Shown: positions 25,492 to 40,400 of the stretch, one piece after another
Layout: each line of letters opens with the position of its first letter
Numbering within the stretch: the stretch's first letter is position 1
Assembly: GCA_023333565.1 (NCBI GenBank)
Contig: JAJKFH010001166.1
Location: 26,045-90,044, forward strand
Direction: 5' to 3'
DNA from: Puffinus mauretanicus
Lineage: Eukaryota > Chordata > Aves > Procellariiformes > Procellariidae
Length of the DNA: 64,000 nt
Notes under the pieces: generated by a model
What the model saw: the letters and a program-made list of their open reading frames with translations, nothing else
What the model was told of the DNA's origin: nothing
Databases searched by the model: none
Made by a program: the position numbers and the translations under genes

Positions 25492-28400
25492 GTAAGATCC
25501 TTGTTTCTTTATTTCAGTTTACATTATTCAAGGCCATTGTATGCAGTTTAGACACGAAAATGTCTACATGAACATACCATACAGCTCTTCAAACTACTTT
25601 CAGGCTTCAGATAGGTTAAATTTGCCTTGCACATCTTTTCTGGCTTGTCCCCGGCATAGTGCAAGCTCTACTACATATTAAGAATCTCTGTAGCAGGAGA
25701 CTTTCTGGGACTAGAAATGTTTTGTAACTGTGTGCAGTGCTATCCTAAATTCAGTCAGTTGTCTCTTCCAAGATGCTGGAAATTACTTCATGGTTATTGT
25801 ATTTTGCTACCTTTCCTGGCTTCCTGAAGCAGTTTATTTGGATGGATTTGGAGCTAAAGTGTATGTGAGACACATACTCCTTCTGTAGGTCTAGCTTACA
25901 GTACTGTGGTCTTGAAGATCTCTTGGAGACAGTGTAGCATGCACTACAGTGTTTTTAATAGCAGCAAACTCTTGGATTCCTTGGTTTCCTTTCCATCAGC
26001 AGCAGTGTAGTGAGGCTAAACAGCGAGCTGCTGTTAGGCTGAGGTAGTGAGAATCTATCTGTAGAGAGAATCTGGGAGATGGGTAATTCAGTCACTTAGT
26101 TCCCTGCTGAACAGATGGATGAAAATCAAATGGTGAAGAAGAAGGGACAGACGGAGAAGGACCTGTGGAATTTTGAAGAATTTGGGGAGTAAAGCTGGAA
26201 ATTTTACCATTTATTAAAATATACACTAAATAATGGGTGTGTGCTTTTGGAAGAGTATATATTTAGTTTTGGGGACTGAAATTTCCATGATGACAGCATG
26301 ATTAGCCAGGGTTTTCTAGAACTGGAAATTCTCTATATGTTAACAAATATAAACTGACACTTAATGGCAAGAGTTTATTCCAGTATTCCTGGAAGGCTTG
26401 AGTTAATGCACTGCTTCCAGGTTTAGGGAGAGATGGGTTTGAAAGTAGGGTATTTGAGAGTAGGGCTATATAGGGGGCTCTGTAGGTGTTGTGTTTCTAT
26501 TGATCTTCTGCCTCGGTAGAACTACTACTCATTGTCCTTCAGACAATGTTTTTAATATAGTGCTTGAATAAAATATAACATGTTTATATCATGCATAAAA
26601 TAAAGCATGTTTTTAATATAGTGCTTTCTGGGGACCTTATATCTAGTCTGAGTCAGAATGTAAACAAGCTTAGCATATTAATACTATAGAGGGATGAAGG
26701 GTAGCATTGCTGGAGCTCTGACTGAGGATACCGAATTTAACATAATCTCAGTAAGAGGTACTTTTGTTATTTCTATTAATAGTTAAACAAGATTGATGTA
26801 TTTTGACCTTTACAGTGTTATAGATGTACCTCTGCAGTTCACAAGTCAAGCTGAAAGTCTGTCTTCAACTTGTCCTAAACTTTTCTAAATTGGCTTTGAA
26901 TGATATTTTTTCTTTTAAACCTCTCCATGAACTAAGTCAAACCAGTATAATTAATGTCACATTTACTACTGAAGGCAACTGTAAACTAATAAAGTTAAAC
27001 TTTTTCCTGTCTGTTGTCTTGGAGAAGTCACAATGTACAGAGTTGATTATCTATTTCAGATCAATACCAGATTAACTGATTTGCTTGCAGCAGATACAGA
27101 GTGAAATCACCTATTTCATTCTAAGTAGAATATTAAAGTAGTTAAAACTTCAAGTCTGATAGTATTGTAATAAAATAGGACAAACAAGTAAAAGAAGTAG
27201 GAGGAAGATAATAGTGTAATGTATTGTCCTTTAACAGCCACCAGGACAAGTGCCGGCTTTCTCTTCTTAACGTCTGCTTTTTTTGCATATATAGTAGATA
27301 TTTCAAATCCTTATTTATTGTTATTTGTACAGTAAGATGTTTTAAATGTAAGTTACTGAAAGCAGGATTTAAGATTGGTATTACAGATTCTGATTTAAAT
27401 TTGTTATTTTTGCATTTGTGTTACTACAGTAGCAAGTAACTTAAAGTAGGCATCCCTCCTACAAAGATGTACACAAGTGCTTGATTTGTTTTATGTACTT
27501 CCGCAAACTGGAATATATTTTGAGCATGTGTCTTAGGGTCAAATCTTAAAGACTTAAAGGAGGAATAAAGTTGTTAAAGAGCAGTGAAGCTGTGCTTCAG
27601 GAGATAAAAAATCAGTTATAAATCAGTAGCCATTGTAGTTCTTCCACCTGAGAAGAAAGGAATGGCCAGACTTCTGTAGTGACTTGTGGATCAAATGCTG
27701 TATTGGCTGTATGTAGCAAATGAGTGTCTGTGATGAGCAACCATTAACGTGCAAAGGACTAAATTGTTTTGAATATTGAGTTGTTAATGGTAAGGCTCTT
27801 CTGAGTTACAGTTAAGATAAACTGATGGGGTAGTAAAAGAAAGCTTGTTGCTGCTGCATGTGATGCATTACACAATACCTGTTCTGTGCTTAGAGATAGA
27901 TCAACAGTGGTGTCAAATCTGCTGTCTTCCATATTTTAAAGAGACAATTGTCTTGAATCACCACTTGGAAAGTTATAATGTCTCTTCTGATGTTTCTTCA
28001 GAATGATAAGCCTGTCATTACTGCATTTGGCTACTGGAACCCAATATCCAATCACTTAACTGTAACTGGATTTGTTAGCTACTCCAGTATCTGATTTATA
28101 TACCTAATAGACTGAATGAGCAGGGCTCCTGCAAGAGTTTCTTTTAATGTTTTCTAGAATGTAACAGCATGCAAAGACACAGAAGCAACTTCAAACAAAG
28201 TATACTTTTTGTCAAAAATGTAACTCAAATGATCGTAAGATAAGAAATAACTATTTAAGATGCCTGGATTTCCACTCTAGTCCCTGGATAGGTCTTGGAA
28301 TTATCCATTCTTTTGGTGGTCAAATTAGGGCATGCTGATTCTGTGTTTATTACTGTACAGCCTTCAAGTAACTTGCTTTTTTTAAGTTGATCCCTTAACA

Positions 28401-31400
28401 GACACATGATTTTAGTACATCTTTTTTTCAGCTTTGCAAGAGTACTCTATTTTTAAAAATAAGGATTAGAGCTGAGATCACAGTCTCTGACTAGAAATGT
28501 AACTGTCTTTGCAGGGAACCTTTTTGTTTTGATCCATGTCTTTTCCCTGTTTGATTTCTTTAACAAAACTGAGATGAACATGGGAAATTCAGACGCGAGT
28601 AATACTACAAAGAAAAAAGTAGGATTGTAATTGAAAATAATACACACTAAACTTGTTTGAAGACTATAGAGAAACAAAAAGTGTCGGAAGTGACAACTTA
28701 TTTTTTACTTTATCTGCTATTTTTTAATTTTACACCTATAAAGCTTGTTTAATATTTTAGTTATTGCACACAACTTGAAGTAATGCTTGTTGAAATATGC
28801 TTATCCCGTTACAGAATCACTTTTAAAGCAGCAGATGCATTTTCCAGATGGTGTAAGCATTTAACTCAGTAATATTCTTGGTCTGTTTGTCCTAACTTTA
28901 AACTTACTAAATTACAGAATTGAGGAAAAAAAATAGTCCTAGTTAATTCTAACTTCAATTAGTGTCTGGTATTCCCAAGCCATATGATAATTTTAAAATA
29001 AATTTTAATAGTTTACAGCAAGAAATACGAAAATGTAGAATATCACATTCCACTTACGGTAATTTACCAATTTTCAAGCTTTTCTAGTGTACAAAAATTT
29101 TGCAAACTTGGTAAATAGCTGAAACTTTCTCTCGGTGAAACTACCACGTCTTACACTATTTAAGATCAAAGTTCTTTGAAGTATGGTATCAGACTAATAA
29201 AGCCACGTTGTTTTAAGTTGCTACCAGAACACCTAGCACCTTAGATCAAAAATGTTTCAAAGACTTTCTTGAAGTTTAAATGGCATTTTACTTGAACAGG
29301 AAAGCCAATGTCTCACATTCTTGTTTTTGTTCTTTTTTCAAGGAAAAAATTTGTACACAAATGAATATATGGCAATTAAGCTGGTAAGTTAATTTTTTTT
29401 TGAAGGATTTGGGATGAGAAACTAATCAGAATTTTCCTTTCATATATAATGGTTTGATTTCCTTAATTGAAATCCTTAATAGTTTTGTATGTTTTCAACT
29501 GAGTAGATGAAAGCAGTTACTGATAGATGTAATTATATGCTTTGGCCATCTTGAATAAAACCAGTGTTAATTTTTGTCACTGTTCTCAGAGCTAAATGTA
29601 TGTTTGTAAAGTCGATGAAGATTGCTGCTTCAAGGATACACTCAGCAGTCTTCCTAGTAGATTCCTTTTTTGTGCAAGAAGCAGAGGAACACCAAATTTA
29701 ATGTGAATCTGACATCAGGTGACTACAGAGAAGCTCCAGAAATTCTGCAGACTGCCTGTATTTTAACACCCTTATTCCCACCCCAAACTGTTTTTCATTT
29801 GTAATCATTGGTATTTGCACATCTGTTTTGGTAGACATGTTTTATTTGCAATGATGTGTAATGATGTTTCCTTCACTTACAAACATGGTAAATTTGGATG
29901 TTTTATTATGTTATTATAGTTCTGCTTTTTCTGAATCTTTCATCAGAACTACTCAGTTTACTTCATGTTTTGCATCTGGATACTTTTAACTTCTTGGTCA
30001 ATGACTGCTTTCCTAACCAAAATATTTCAAGATGAAATTCAGTTTACTTTTTGTCACTGAAGGAATTTTAGGATTCCCATAAATTTCTTGTTGCTGCAGT
30101 AGGACAGAATATTTTTCATAGCATGGTATGGTGAATTTCTTGTTCCATAAAGTGAAAGGTAAAACTATGAAAACAGAAATATATGGCTTTAGATGGAGAA
30201 TCTATAAAGCATTACAAATGTATATAATAAACTCCTGAAAAAGATTTGTATCACCATTCTTGCTTAGAAAAATATTTTTTCAGGAGTAGTTACAATTTAA
30301 AACCATCTAAGCCATAGTTTGAAAGAGCAACATTGGATGCAGTTTTGAGGGTTACCGTGTGTGCATTATACTAGATTTAAATTAATTTTGTTTTAAAATA
30401 TCTTTAATTTATTTGGTATGTCTGGTAAAACTTGAAAATGGTCTGAGAATTCCTCTAGTTAAAGGCTGTGTACTCTAAAGCACATTCAGAAATAGTTTGC
30501 AAGATAGTGATTTTTTTTTAAAGGCACTAATTACTTGATGATGTGGAGCAAGATCTGTGGGTTTTGAGGGTAATCTGATCAGTGGGTTTTCGAAAAACCA
30601 TTTTTATTATATGTGTAACTATTAATAAACTCAGCTACTATTTCAACCCATTTTAACTTTCAAAGATACAGTTCAGTGGCACCTTTTACTTTGTTTCCAA
30701 ATTACTCAATCTTTCAGCTGTTCATTTACAGCTGTGCAAAAAGCTTAAAGTATCATTATTGACTAACTTACTCCGAAGTCACTAAAGAACTAGTGTAGTC
30801 AAGTATGTCTGTAATTTACTACTAATACTTAAAGAGCTCTGAATATGTAGCTAACTTCTCGAGTTGTCCTCTTACACTAGTGGTATGAAAAGCTATAGTG
30901 TCTTTGCAATAAAAAACAGATAAAGGAATCATAGTGAAAATCAACACTGGAGCTTGCATCATCATTGTAAGGTAAAAATGTATTTATTAGCAGGTAGAAC
31001 TAGTGGGTTGTCTTAATATGGTTCTCATTTTTTTTATATGTTTCAGCTCTTCTAAATTGGAAGGGATTTGGGTCAAAAGGTTCAGTCTGTTAAAAGCAGC
31101 TGCATCAAATTGTAAGATTTAGTTAAATTTTGCTTTTTTGCTGTTTTTCTTCTCCTGTTGGAGACAGTGCCAGGACTTTATTCTAACAGTTAGGTAAGTT
31201 GTACTTGCTCGTGGTGTACCATCCTTTCCCTTTTAAAATGAAAGCCTAACAGTTTTTCCCTATCTCTGGCACTTACTCCCTTTGCGTTTTGAGAGCAGTC
31301 ATTAGGCCTATGTTCAGTCTTTGTTTTGTTATCCTGAATGAGGGACTCAATTTCCTCTCTGTTTTGCACCTGTTGTGGTTCAAGTTTAGCCCTCCTGAAT

Positions 31401-34400
31401 GGGATTACTTGAATTATGTGTGTATTCTAGTTTGAGCAGTAACCCTTGGCAGGTACAGTTGTAACATCTCTCCTGCAGTATCCTAAAATCGTATTTGTGT
31501 TCCTCATGGTAACATTCCATTGTTGATGTACTGTTTTCTTGTGAGCAGCAAGACATCTCCTATGCCAGATGTTGTGTGTATAAATGGTAACCGTATACTC
31601 TAGTGCAGGAGGATTGTGTGGATTTCTCTCGAGAGCATGAGTTATAATGGCTGCATTTATACAGCAGCTTGCAGGGTGCTTCTGATGTTAAAAGTAAATG
31701 GATTTTATAACTACTCTTTTGACTTAAACTTTTTATTGTGTTGAATTAATATTTCCCTCGTGGACAAAATTATACAAGAATGTTCCTGTTTATGATGCTT
31801 ATGGCAACTTCAGGACTTCCTTGTGTAAGGAAACAGTTTAAACAATTTTTCTGTGTGAGGCCTGAGGGTCATACAATGTATGCATTTTAATGTATGAAGT
31901 TTATATGTAAATGCATATTTATTCTGGTCAAATGGCTACAGTTCCAGAATCTTACTCTTAATCTGACTTCTTCCATTATGGCTTGTTCTGGTTGGGCAGA
32001 TACTCAAACCTGAAAGGTAGAACAGAGTTTTTTAGGGACTGGAATGAGTTCTTAAGAACTGGGCTTTATCAGTTGTGCACTGCCTAGCAATGCTTGTATG
32101 TTTCTGCTGGTCTATTAGCATACAGATTGGTATCTTGTGATCAGGTGGTTCTTCAGCAATAACCATTTGGTACACATGAACTGTACCTTTCCTGCTCACC
32201 TCTTCATTTGTTGTTAGATTGACTTCTTTTATTACATGACCCTGTACTTCTCTTAAATCTTCTATTCCCTATTCAGCTCTTCCCTCTCCTTCATTCTTCT
32301 TCCCTTTCCCTTTGACAAATTCCACCATTGCCCGAACTTATCTTCTCTGCAGGATGCTAAACCACTAACCAAATACCAACTAAAGGAATTTCTGCTTGAG
32401 CTGCTTCTGGAAATAAGTCAATTTTTTCTTTCTGTCTTTGTGTGAAAGATAGCAAGTTATGAGGGAATCACTGCTGCTTTTAATTGGTAATTTTTAATTC
32501 ATTGATACATTAATCATTCAACTGTTAAGATTTTAATCCTTAAAATTTTAAGTGGGGTGTGTGTGGAAAGAAGATTGTGGTTGGTTCCAAGGCTGGAATG
32601 TTTTTTTCCTCCTTTTTTGTTTTTAAAGAATTATTGCAGTCTAGAAGGCTATAGTAAATCCAAATCAAACGCAACTCTGTTTAATAGACTGATCTTTTCC
32701 TGTAACAAGAGCCCTACCTCTTACAGAATTTTTTCCTGAAAATAGCTTTTATTTACTGTTGCTTAACAAAATATGAAGCAGAGACAGGAGATATACTGAG
32801 TAGGAGTTCTCACTGGATTACTAAAAACATGAAAAGTCAGTAATAGCTGAATGTTTATATTGTGCTTTGGGTTAACATTGGAGTTCTTGAAAATTTCTAC
32901 CCTTAGGGTTAGAGTAAGTAAACTGTCTGTTTTCTCAAAGCCCTTTAGAAGGGAAGCGGCATATCTTGAAGGCTGTGTAGTAGTTTATTCCGTGTATTTG
33001 GCACAAAAATAGTGGGGGGAAAAAACCCATTATGAACTTGAAACAGGTTTCACATTTCAGGTGTCTTTATCCTTTTGTTTGAATGTATAAGCATCCCACA
33101 GAAGAAAAAAGGAGGGAAAAAACTTGGTTCAAAAGAACCTCTCTGATGAATTAAGGAGCTGTTGTTTCTGCTGCTCAGGTAACTGGTGCTTAGTAAACTG
33201 CACATTAATTCTTTGATGGCAGCAAGACCCCGAGTTCCTCAATGAGAAGAGAAGTGCTCTTTTGCAGGGAAAAGAAGCTATCTACATTTTAATATAGAAG
33301 CTTTGAAATAATTAGACTTGAATGTGAGAGCAGTGTAGTGAAGGTTCTTTACAGAACTTTACAGAAATCCTGGAACAGTTCTTTCAGGATACCTAAGTGA
33401 AGACCTGAGCTTTTTTACGTAAACAAAATAAACTAATTTCTTTTGGTAAGAGGAGAAGTTGGCTTCAAAGTCCTCTGGGATTAACATGATGTTTGAAGAG
33501 TTATGTGTTCCCAAGCTTATTTTTAGATGCTGAAATGTACTGAAATACTAATGAAAATAGAAAGAACCATGATTTGCCATTTCTTTTGTATTCTTGAATA
33601 TTGTTTTTGGACTTATTCATAAAAGTGTAGTTACATTGGTGTATTCTTCACTCTTATGTTACGGTGGAAGATTACATTTAACCTACCTTTGTCTTGGTTT
33701 ATCCTTATGTATCTACCTTTTCTCATTTATCAGTAGTTCACTGCATCCTGCAAAGTGGGATCTGTAGGAACAAAACAAATTTTATGTGAAGAGCTTATTG
33801 TGCTTGCCCTCTCACAAGTTTTGCTGAACAAAAGATTGTATTTCTTTTGTATGTGTGGAGTTACTGAACAGTCAGGAAGATACCGAAGCCTCTGTTGTGG
33901 TTTAACCCCAGCTGGCAACTAAGCCCCACACAGCTGCTCCTTCACTTCCCTCAAGCAACTCAAATCCCGGGTTACAACAATTTAAAGGTACATCCATTAC
34001 AATTGCCACCTCTGGTCCCTTTGGGCCAGACCATCGGGTTTAACATTGCAATGAACTCCTCTCCTTGCCCCTGCTCTGGCTTGGACTTACCGACTGACTG
34101 CAGTCCCTTAGGGTTGTACCTGCTCCAAGTGGAGCCCTATCCATGAGCCACGGTCTCTCCAGGGGTATACCTGCTGCGGCATAGACTTATCCACAGATGC
34201 TTCAAGGTGCACCGGCTCTAGTGTGGCCTTACTGACAGCCACAGTACCTTCAGAAGTAAACCTGCTCCGACATGGCCTTGCCTATGGCTGCAATCCCTCT
34301 AGGGATGTACCTCCCCTGTCGTGGGCTTATCCATGGCCACACGCTTTGAGCTCCAGCCACTGGTGCTTGAAGGTGTACCTTCTCCAGTGTGGACTTATCC

Positions 34401-37400
34401 TTGGGCCACAATCCCTTCAGAGGTATACCTGCTGCGGCACGGATATAATCATGGCCACAGACGCTTCGAGATGTACCTGCTTGGGCATGGGCTTATCCAT
34501 GGCCACAAATGCCTTGGGGTGTCCTGCTCCCATGTGGACTCATCCACAGGTCACAGTCCCTTTGGCTGGAGTTCCAGCCTGTCCTCACAGGAGCACAGAA
34601 AGAGCAGCGATGCCCTGGCCATCTGCCAGCCCAGGCACATCCCCGTTGCTGTTACCAATATGTTCCCAGGCACAGCAGAGTAAGATGATCAACAGTACAG
34701 CAAGCAGCGAAAGCAAAAAGCAGCACTAACGAGCAGTAGACTAATACACAGTAAGGCAAGCAAGCCTCATGGCAAGCACAGGAGCCTGCCAATTAATAGC
34801 TAAACAGCAATAACAGCTATAAACTCGATCTGGCGTGGTCCGATCAAACTTGTCGTTATCTCAAACCCTTCGAGCCCCACGTTGGTGCCAAAAAGGACTG
34901 TCGTGGTTTAACCCCAGCCGGCAACTAAGCCCCACCCAGCCACTTGCTCACTCCCCCCTGGTGGGATGGGGGAGAGAATCAGAAGGGTAAAAGTGAGAAA
35001 ATTCGTGGGTTGAGATAAAGACAGTTTAATAGGTAAAGCAAAAGCCGTGCACGCAAGCAAAGCAACACAAGGAATTCATTCACTGCTTCCCATCGGCAGG
35101 CAGGTGTTCAGCCATCTCCAGGAAAGCAGGGCTCCATCACGTGTAACAGTTACTTCGGAAGGCAAACGCTATCCCTCCGAACATCCCCCCACCTTCCTTC
35201 TTCCCCCAGCTTTATATGGTGAGCATGACATCATATGGTATGGAATACCCCATTGGCCAGTTGGGTCAGCTGTCCTGACTATGCTCCCTCCCAGCTTCTT
35301 GTGCACCTTGCCGAGCATGGGAAGCTGAAAAGTCCTTGACTAGCAGTGAACACTACCTAGCAACAACTAAAACATCAGTGTGTTATCAATGTTATTCTCA
35401 TACTAAATCCAAAACGCAGCACTATACTAGCTACTAGGAAGAAAATGAACTCTATCCCAGCTGAAACCAGGACAGCTTCCTTACAAAAATAAGACAATTC
35501 CAGAAGACTGTTGGCCAATAAATGGACTACAAGTACATATTAACCACATTTTTTTTCACCATTACTTGAGGGACTAAAAGTATTTAATTGTCTCTCTGCT
35601 AGACAGGTTTTAACTTCAGTCTTTGGGTGGTGTGCAATTGTCAAGTAGACTTGTTTGACTGCTTGAGAACATTTGCCTTTTGGAGACTTACCAGAACTGT
35701 TTCCTGCTGATCACTGGAACAAGCAGCATTCATTTGAAAAAGTGTAGATGTGTATGTCAAAAATTGGAAGCTGTTTCTTTTCCTTAGGCAATTTTTTTTG
35801 GGGGGGTCTGTTTACATAAATTTAATACATACAAGCTATTTTACATCCTTATTATGGGAGCATCTTATAAGATTGAGTGGTGATTAAGTTGTTAATGTAC
35901 TATCAAAACTGTATAATTGAGCAAAATCAAACTGCCCATAAGCCACTGTCTTATCTTAGTATATTCAGCAGACATGCAGAGTTCATGGACTAAAATATTT
36001 TCCTCTTAGCAGGCAGAATTACAAGCTTTAACTAGAGACTATGTAAAGAGTGGTATATTTTGTAACTAACAGACTTGTATAGTACTATTGCAGGCAAACT
36101 AGTAGCTAAATTTGTGTGGTTTTGTAAAAGGTTAAAATGTTTCAGTAACATGCTTCACAGTGGATTTACTTACATCTCTGAAAGCTGAGTACTAAAGGTT
36201 GATAGTTGCACTGATTTGCTTAGGCCAATGTTTACAGTAAAGTATTTTGTTGAGGGATATCTGTCTTTAATTATTGACAATAAATTTCATGTGTTCTCCT
36301 CATAAACTGTAAGTAGGACCTTTTGGTGGCCCAGTTAGTCTTGCTTAGTAATTCAGTTTGTGAGGGATCAATACCTTTTTGTTTTAGAAAGTTCTTGCTC
36401 AGTTCTTTGCAAAGAATTCCAGTGTTCAGCTAGGATGAATGCCTTGGGGTGTGAAAAGCATATATTGAATTCTGTTTGGTTTTTGTCCCTTTTTACCTTT
36501 GGTCCTCAACCTTTGGCAAAATAAATATACCCTGACAGGGACTTTGGCTGTAGCAGTAGCAGGAGTTTGAAACATCTGAGTGTTTGGAGATGGGTAGAGG
36601 AAGAGGACTAAGTTTCTCATGACTGCACATTGGCTCATGGATTCTATGGCCTGGATGTACCATTGCGGAACAACACAGGTTAATAAACTGTTAGCTTCTG
36701 GAGAAGATGATGTGAGGAAAGAGCTGAGCACCTTGGCCAAACTTTCCTGAAAATTGACATCCGGCAGTATCAGTTATTGCCATTAAGTATATTAACAATC
36801 TTACTAATTAAGTGCTGCAATTCTGGTAGGAGCAGCCTGTATAGGAAAAATGCACAGTTAATGTCCAAGTTACAACTGATGCATTGGAAGATGTTACGTA
36901 TTGCAAGAAACCGGGTATATCTTCTAAAAGGTGCTCTAGGAAATTACTTTAAGAATCTTATGATAAAATACCTTTACTTTAAAAAAGGAAAATACTCAAG
37001 AAGTTAGGGCTTTCGTTTAGGCTGCTTGTGTTTTCCTGTGCTTGATCTCATGTCAGTTTATTCTATGAGACCTTGCCACATTAGTATGTAGAACACAGAA
37101 CTAAGATTCCATTAACTTACGTAAATTATGTTGGGAAAAGAAAGATTTAAACTACAAACTTATTCTGGTGCTTTTTTTTTTTTTTGCTTTGAATTTGTAG
37201 TTTAGAGTGGTGCTGCTTAATTTCTGCTAAGCTATTACTGTTTGGTGAAGGGATTGGTATTTTTTGGTCAAGATCCTAAGATAAAACTTTTTTTTTGATG
37301 GAGATCTATTGTGTATAGCAGGTGTGTGGACAGTCTTTCCGATCTGTTAAGCTGCATATCAATGCCACCTTTGGAGAGCTGCAACACACATCACCCACAT

Positions 37401-40400
37401 GCTTTGGAGAGACAAATTATTTTTTAGCTATTCCATTGTGGATCTGTGATTGGGTTTGCATGTTGGACCCCAGTCCCATGGAGCAACACAAGATGTAAAT
37501 GACCCTATATGCTCTAGTCTGACCTGACTGAGGTTTAGGTTTCTTAGTTTCTTAATTACCAGTCATTTTGGAAGAAACATTCAAACTTTCCATGTGGCTT
37601 GGAAGCAGTAGGGTTAGTTTGGCTGTATTAGTTTTTAGGCTTTGGCAGAGAGGCTTTGTTTTAAATGTTGTTTTTGTTTTTAAATCAGGAGCCAATGAAG
37701 TCGAGAGCACCACAGCTACATTTGGAATACAGATTCTACAAGCAGCTAGGATCTGGAGGTAAAAAGCAGTGTCATGCATTTTACTGTGATGTAATCCAGG
37801 AACAATTTTTCACAGAGGTTTTCTGATTTAGGGGTATAAATCTATTTAATAAAGTGTCCCTAGTTACTTAAAGGAGAAAAAAGCCACATGAATCAGTGGA
37901 TTAATGTATAAATTTTTCTAGTATCGTAAGACTTTTTTGTTCTACTCTTTAAAAAGTGTGTCTATGAAATCCTTAGACTATTTAATATGACAGAATTTGT
38001 GTGCATATGGGTATACCTTAAACTAAGCAGTCTTAGAGTATTCCCAGTGCATTCTCTTTGAATAAATGACCAAACTGCTAATCTACTAATCACGTATTTT
38101 TAAAGTCACTATGATGTTTAAATAGCTTCAGTCTCAGTTTTACTTTACTTCACTTCCATTGATGCAGTATATATTGCTGCTTACTAATTTTAAACCTCTT
38201 AAATACTTAAAAAAAAGTTTTAACTTTAAATGCAGCTTAAAATTTTAATTTCTCATTTTGCTTCCCTTGGTGCTTTTACACCCAGAAATACTCTTATGAT
38301 GGTCCCCTCATAAGAGGGGACCTTTTGCTTTCAAAGGTGAGCAATACCTAAAATTTATCACATATTTTTGTGCCTTTCACAAAACTGTATATAGTCAGCG
38401 AGATGTGAAGCTTCTTAAACTAGGAAAGTGAGTACAAATCTTCCCTAAATCAGTCATAACCTAGGAAAAAAATCTTGCGATATCTTTTCCTTGAAAATGT
38501 TCCTTTAATTCCTAGAATAGTTTTTAATAGGTCATGTGGTTAGTTACTACTTCCATTTTTTACTAACGTAGAAATCTATTGCATAAAATGGACTACTAAT
38601 AGTTGTTTTCTACGTGCACACTTTTTTTTTTTTCCTATCAAAGGCAACTTGGATTTTGTAGTGGTGACTTTAAAGTTATGCTTAAACTACAATAAAATAC
38701 TATTTAAACTGAAAAGTCATCTCCGAGAGTCAGGGAATACAAAATGAGCATGCCTATACCACTTTCATTTTGTTACATTGAATGTACGTGTTATAATGAA
38801 TTTTAATACTTTTTAATACTACTATCACTTTCAAAAACTCAGGATCATGTGTTCATTGGTGCACAGACTGGATAGTGTTTCTGTAGTTAGGTAGCTTTCG
38901 AAATTTTGTGCTCTTCTTTAAAGACTCTCTCTCGGGAAACATACTTTCCAATACTTTCAATTCATATAGAACTTATTTTTGATGCTATAGTATGAATGCT
39001 CTGCAACCAGGAATCTTTAGAGATAACTTTTTGCAAGACATGACGTTGTCTATTCGTGTTCAGAGATGGAAAATTAAGTTGTAGAATGTCTAGTCAAAAT
39101 GTTGAGTCTTACATGCTTGCTAATTGGAGAAAGTTAGCAGGGTATAATGTCTGTTTTTTTGTAAGTGGTTGTAAATCGTCAGCATACTCTAGAGTAGCAT
39201 TGTGAAATAGCTGATAAGTGGAAAGCAGAGATCTTAATTGCTTAACTAATGAGACATGGCAACCCACAAGTTAGGGACAGTACCCAGCTGTGAAAACCAA
39301 GGTGTAACTATCTAAAATTGCAAAGGAGCTGTGTAGTGGAGGTAAGAATAAAGCTGTAATTACTAGTTCAGACTGCAGAAAATAGGCAATGCTTCTCAGA
39401 GGTAGGAACCCTTATGGGAATACTTGTTGGGGAAAAACGTCTCGGCAAATGTAACTTTGTTTACCTTTTTGTTTACTGAATAAGTTTGGGGGACTGTGTT
39501 TAAGGTAAGAATGTAGGCAAGTCAGTTAGTCTGCTTTACTTCGGATGTCATTCAGTCTTTGTAACACTTTTTGTTGGTTGCAACAACTTTCTCTGTTGCC
39601 TTATTGAAGTACTGCAAGGGAGAATGGTCTCTCTCATTCTTCGCATGAAGTTGAGGAGACCTTTGGGATGAAAACAATAAGATAAAGCTGATGAGTTACT
39701 AGCCATCTTCAGTATTCATGAGGAACCCTTTTATAGACCTCTGTTTTCAAAGTAATCTGCTTTTACTCCAGAGTGAAAGCCTCCCCCAGCAGGCATAGAA
39801 CCCTGTAAGTTCCTTTTTGAGTCGTCTGACTTTCTCAGGCATCCCACTTGAGATTCATTTTAATGGGTTTTGTGGGAAAGACTCATCATGAAGAAAGTAA
39901 TATTCATGCTGTCATTATCTTAGAAGTTAAAAAAAATTGCTGATTCCTTGTCTTTCTGCAGCGCTCTCCCTTTTCCCGTCTTTGCAGGAGTTGGGCCCTC
40001 AAGCCCAGGAAGTTATGCAGCCTAAGTTTCTTTTAGAAGAAAAGTTGCAGAATTATATAATTTCTGTCCTCATGTAATCTGAGGCAATTGGTTTTACTTT
40101 ACTGATTTTTTGTGACATATGTGTTTACTGTCAAGTGTAGATTTAAGAAATTTTGTCACATGAACAGTTGGAAAACATAATGGTGGAAAGTTGGTGGACC
40201 AAGTGATAAATTCAGGAAGCAGCTAATTCTTCCTATATAGGACAGGAGATGGGAAAAATTTTATGCCGGGTCTATCCATAGAGGTAGTGTTGTTTTATGG
40301 ACAGTGGTTGTACTTTGTCAGAGAGTAATTTGAAGGAAGTGTATTTTCATTGTGCAAGTGGCAGAATAGTCCATCATACGAGTTGTAAAAATAGCTGTAA

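Larger units (their letters stand above)
33893..35474 (-). mobile_element. Internally deleted provirus, ERV family A
   Basis: On the minus strand this reads: full 5' LTR (35474-34899, 576 bp), 8-nt spacer, lysine-tRNA primer site (34890-34874), leader, a degenerate repeat region (about 34570-34114), a short 3' internal piece, then only about the last 60 bp of the 3' LTR (to 33893). Gag, pol and env are absent. The flanks GCCTC (33888-33892) and GCTTC (35475-35479) differ by one base, which supports both ends belonging to one insertion. The LTR has a TATA-like box (35210-35217) and ATTAAA (35025-35030); its CRE position is mutated. The 168-codon plus-strand open frame at 34223-34729 is repeat sequence, not a gene. 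Confidence 0.87.

Noticed and set aside
34223..34729. 168-codon plus-strand frame
   Set aside because: It lies in degenerate repeats of the deleted provirus, antisense to the virus.
36426..36740. 104-codon minus-strand open frame in intron 3
   Set aside because: No recognised protein or repeat family; likely chance or a very old unrecognised repeat.
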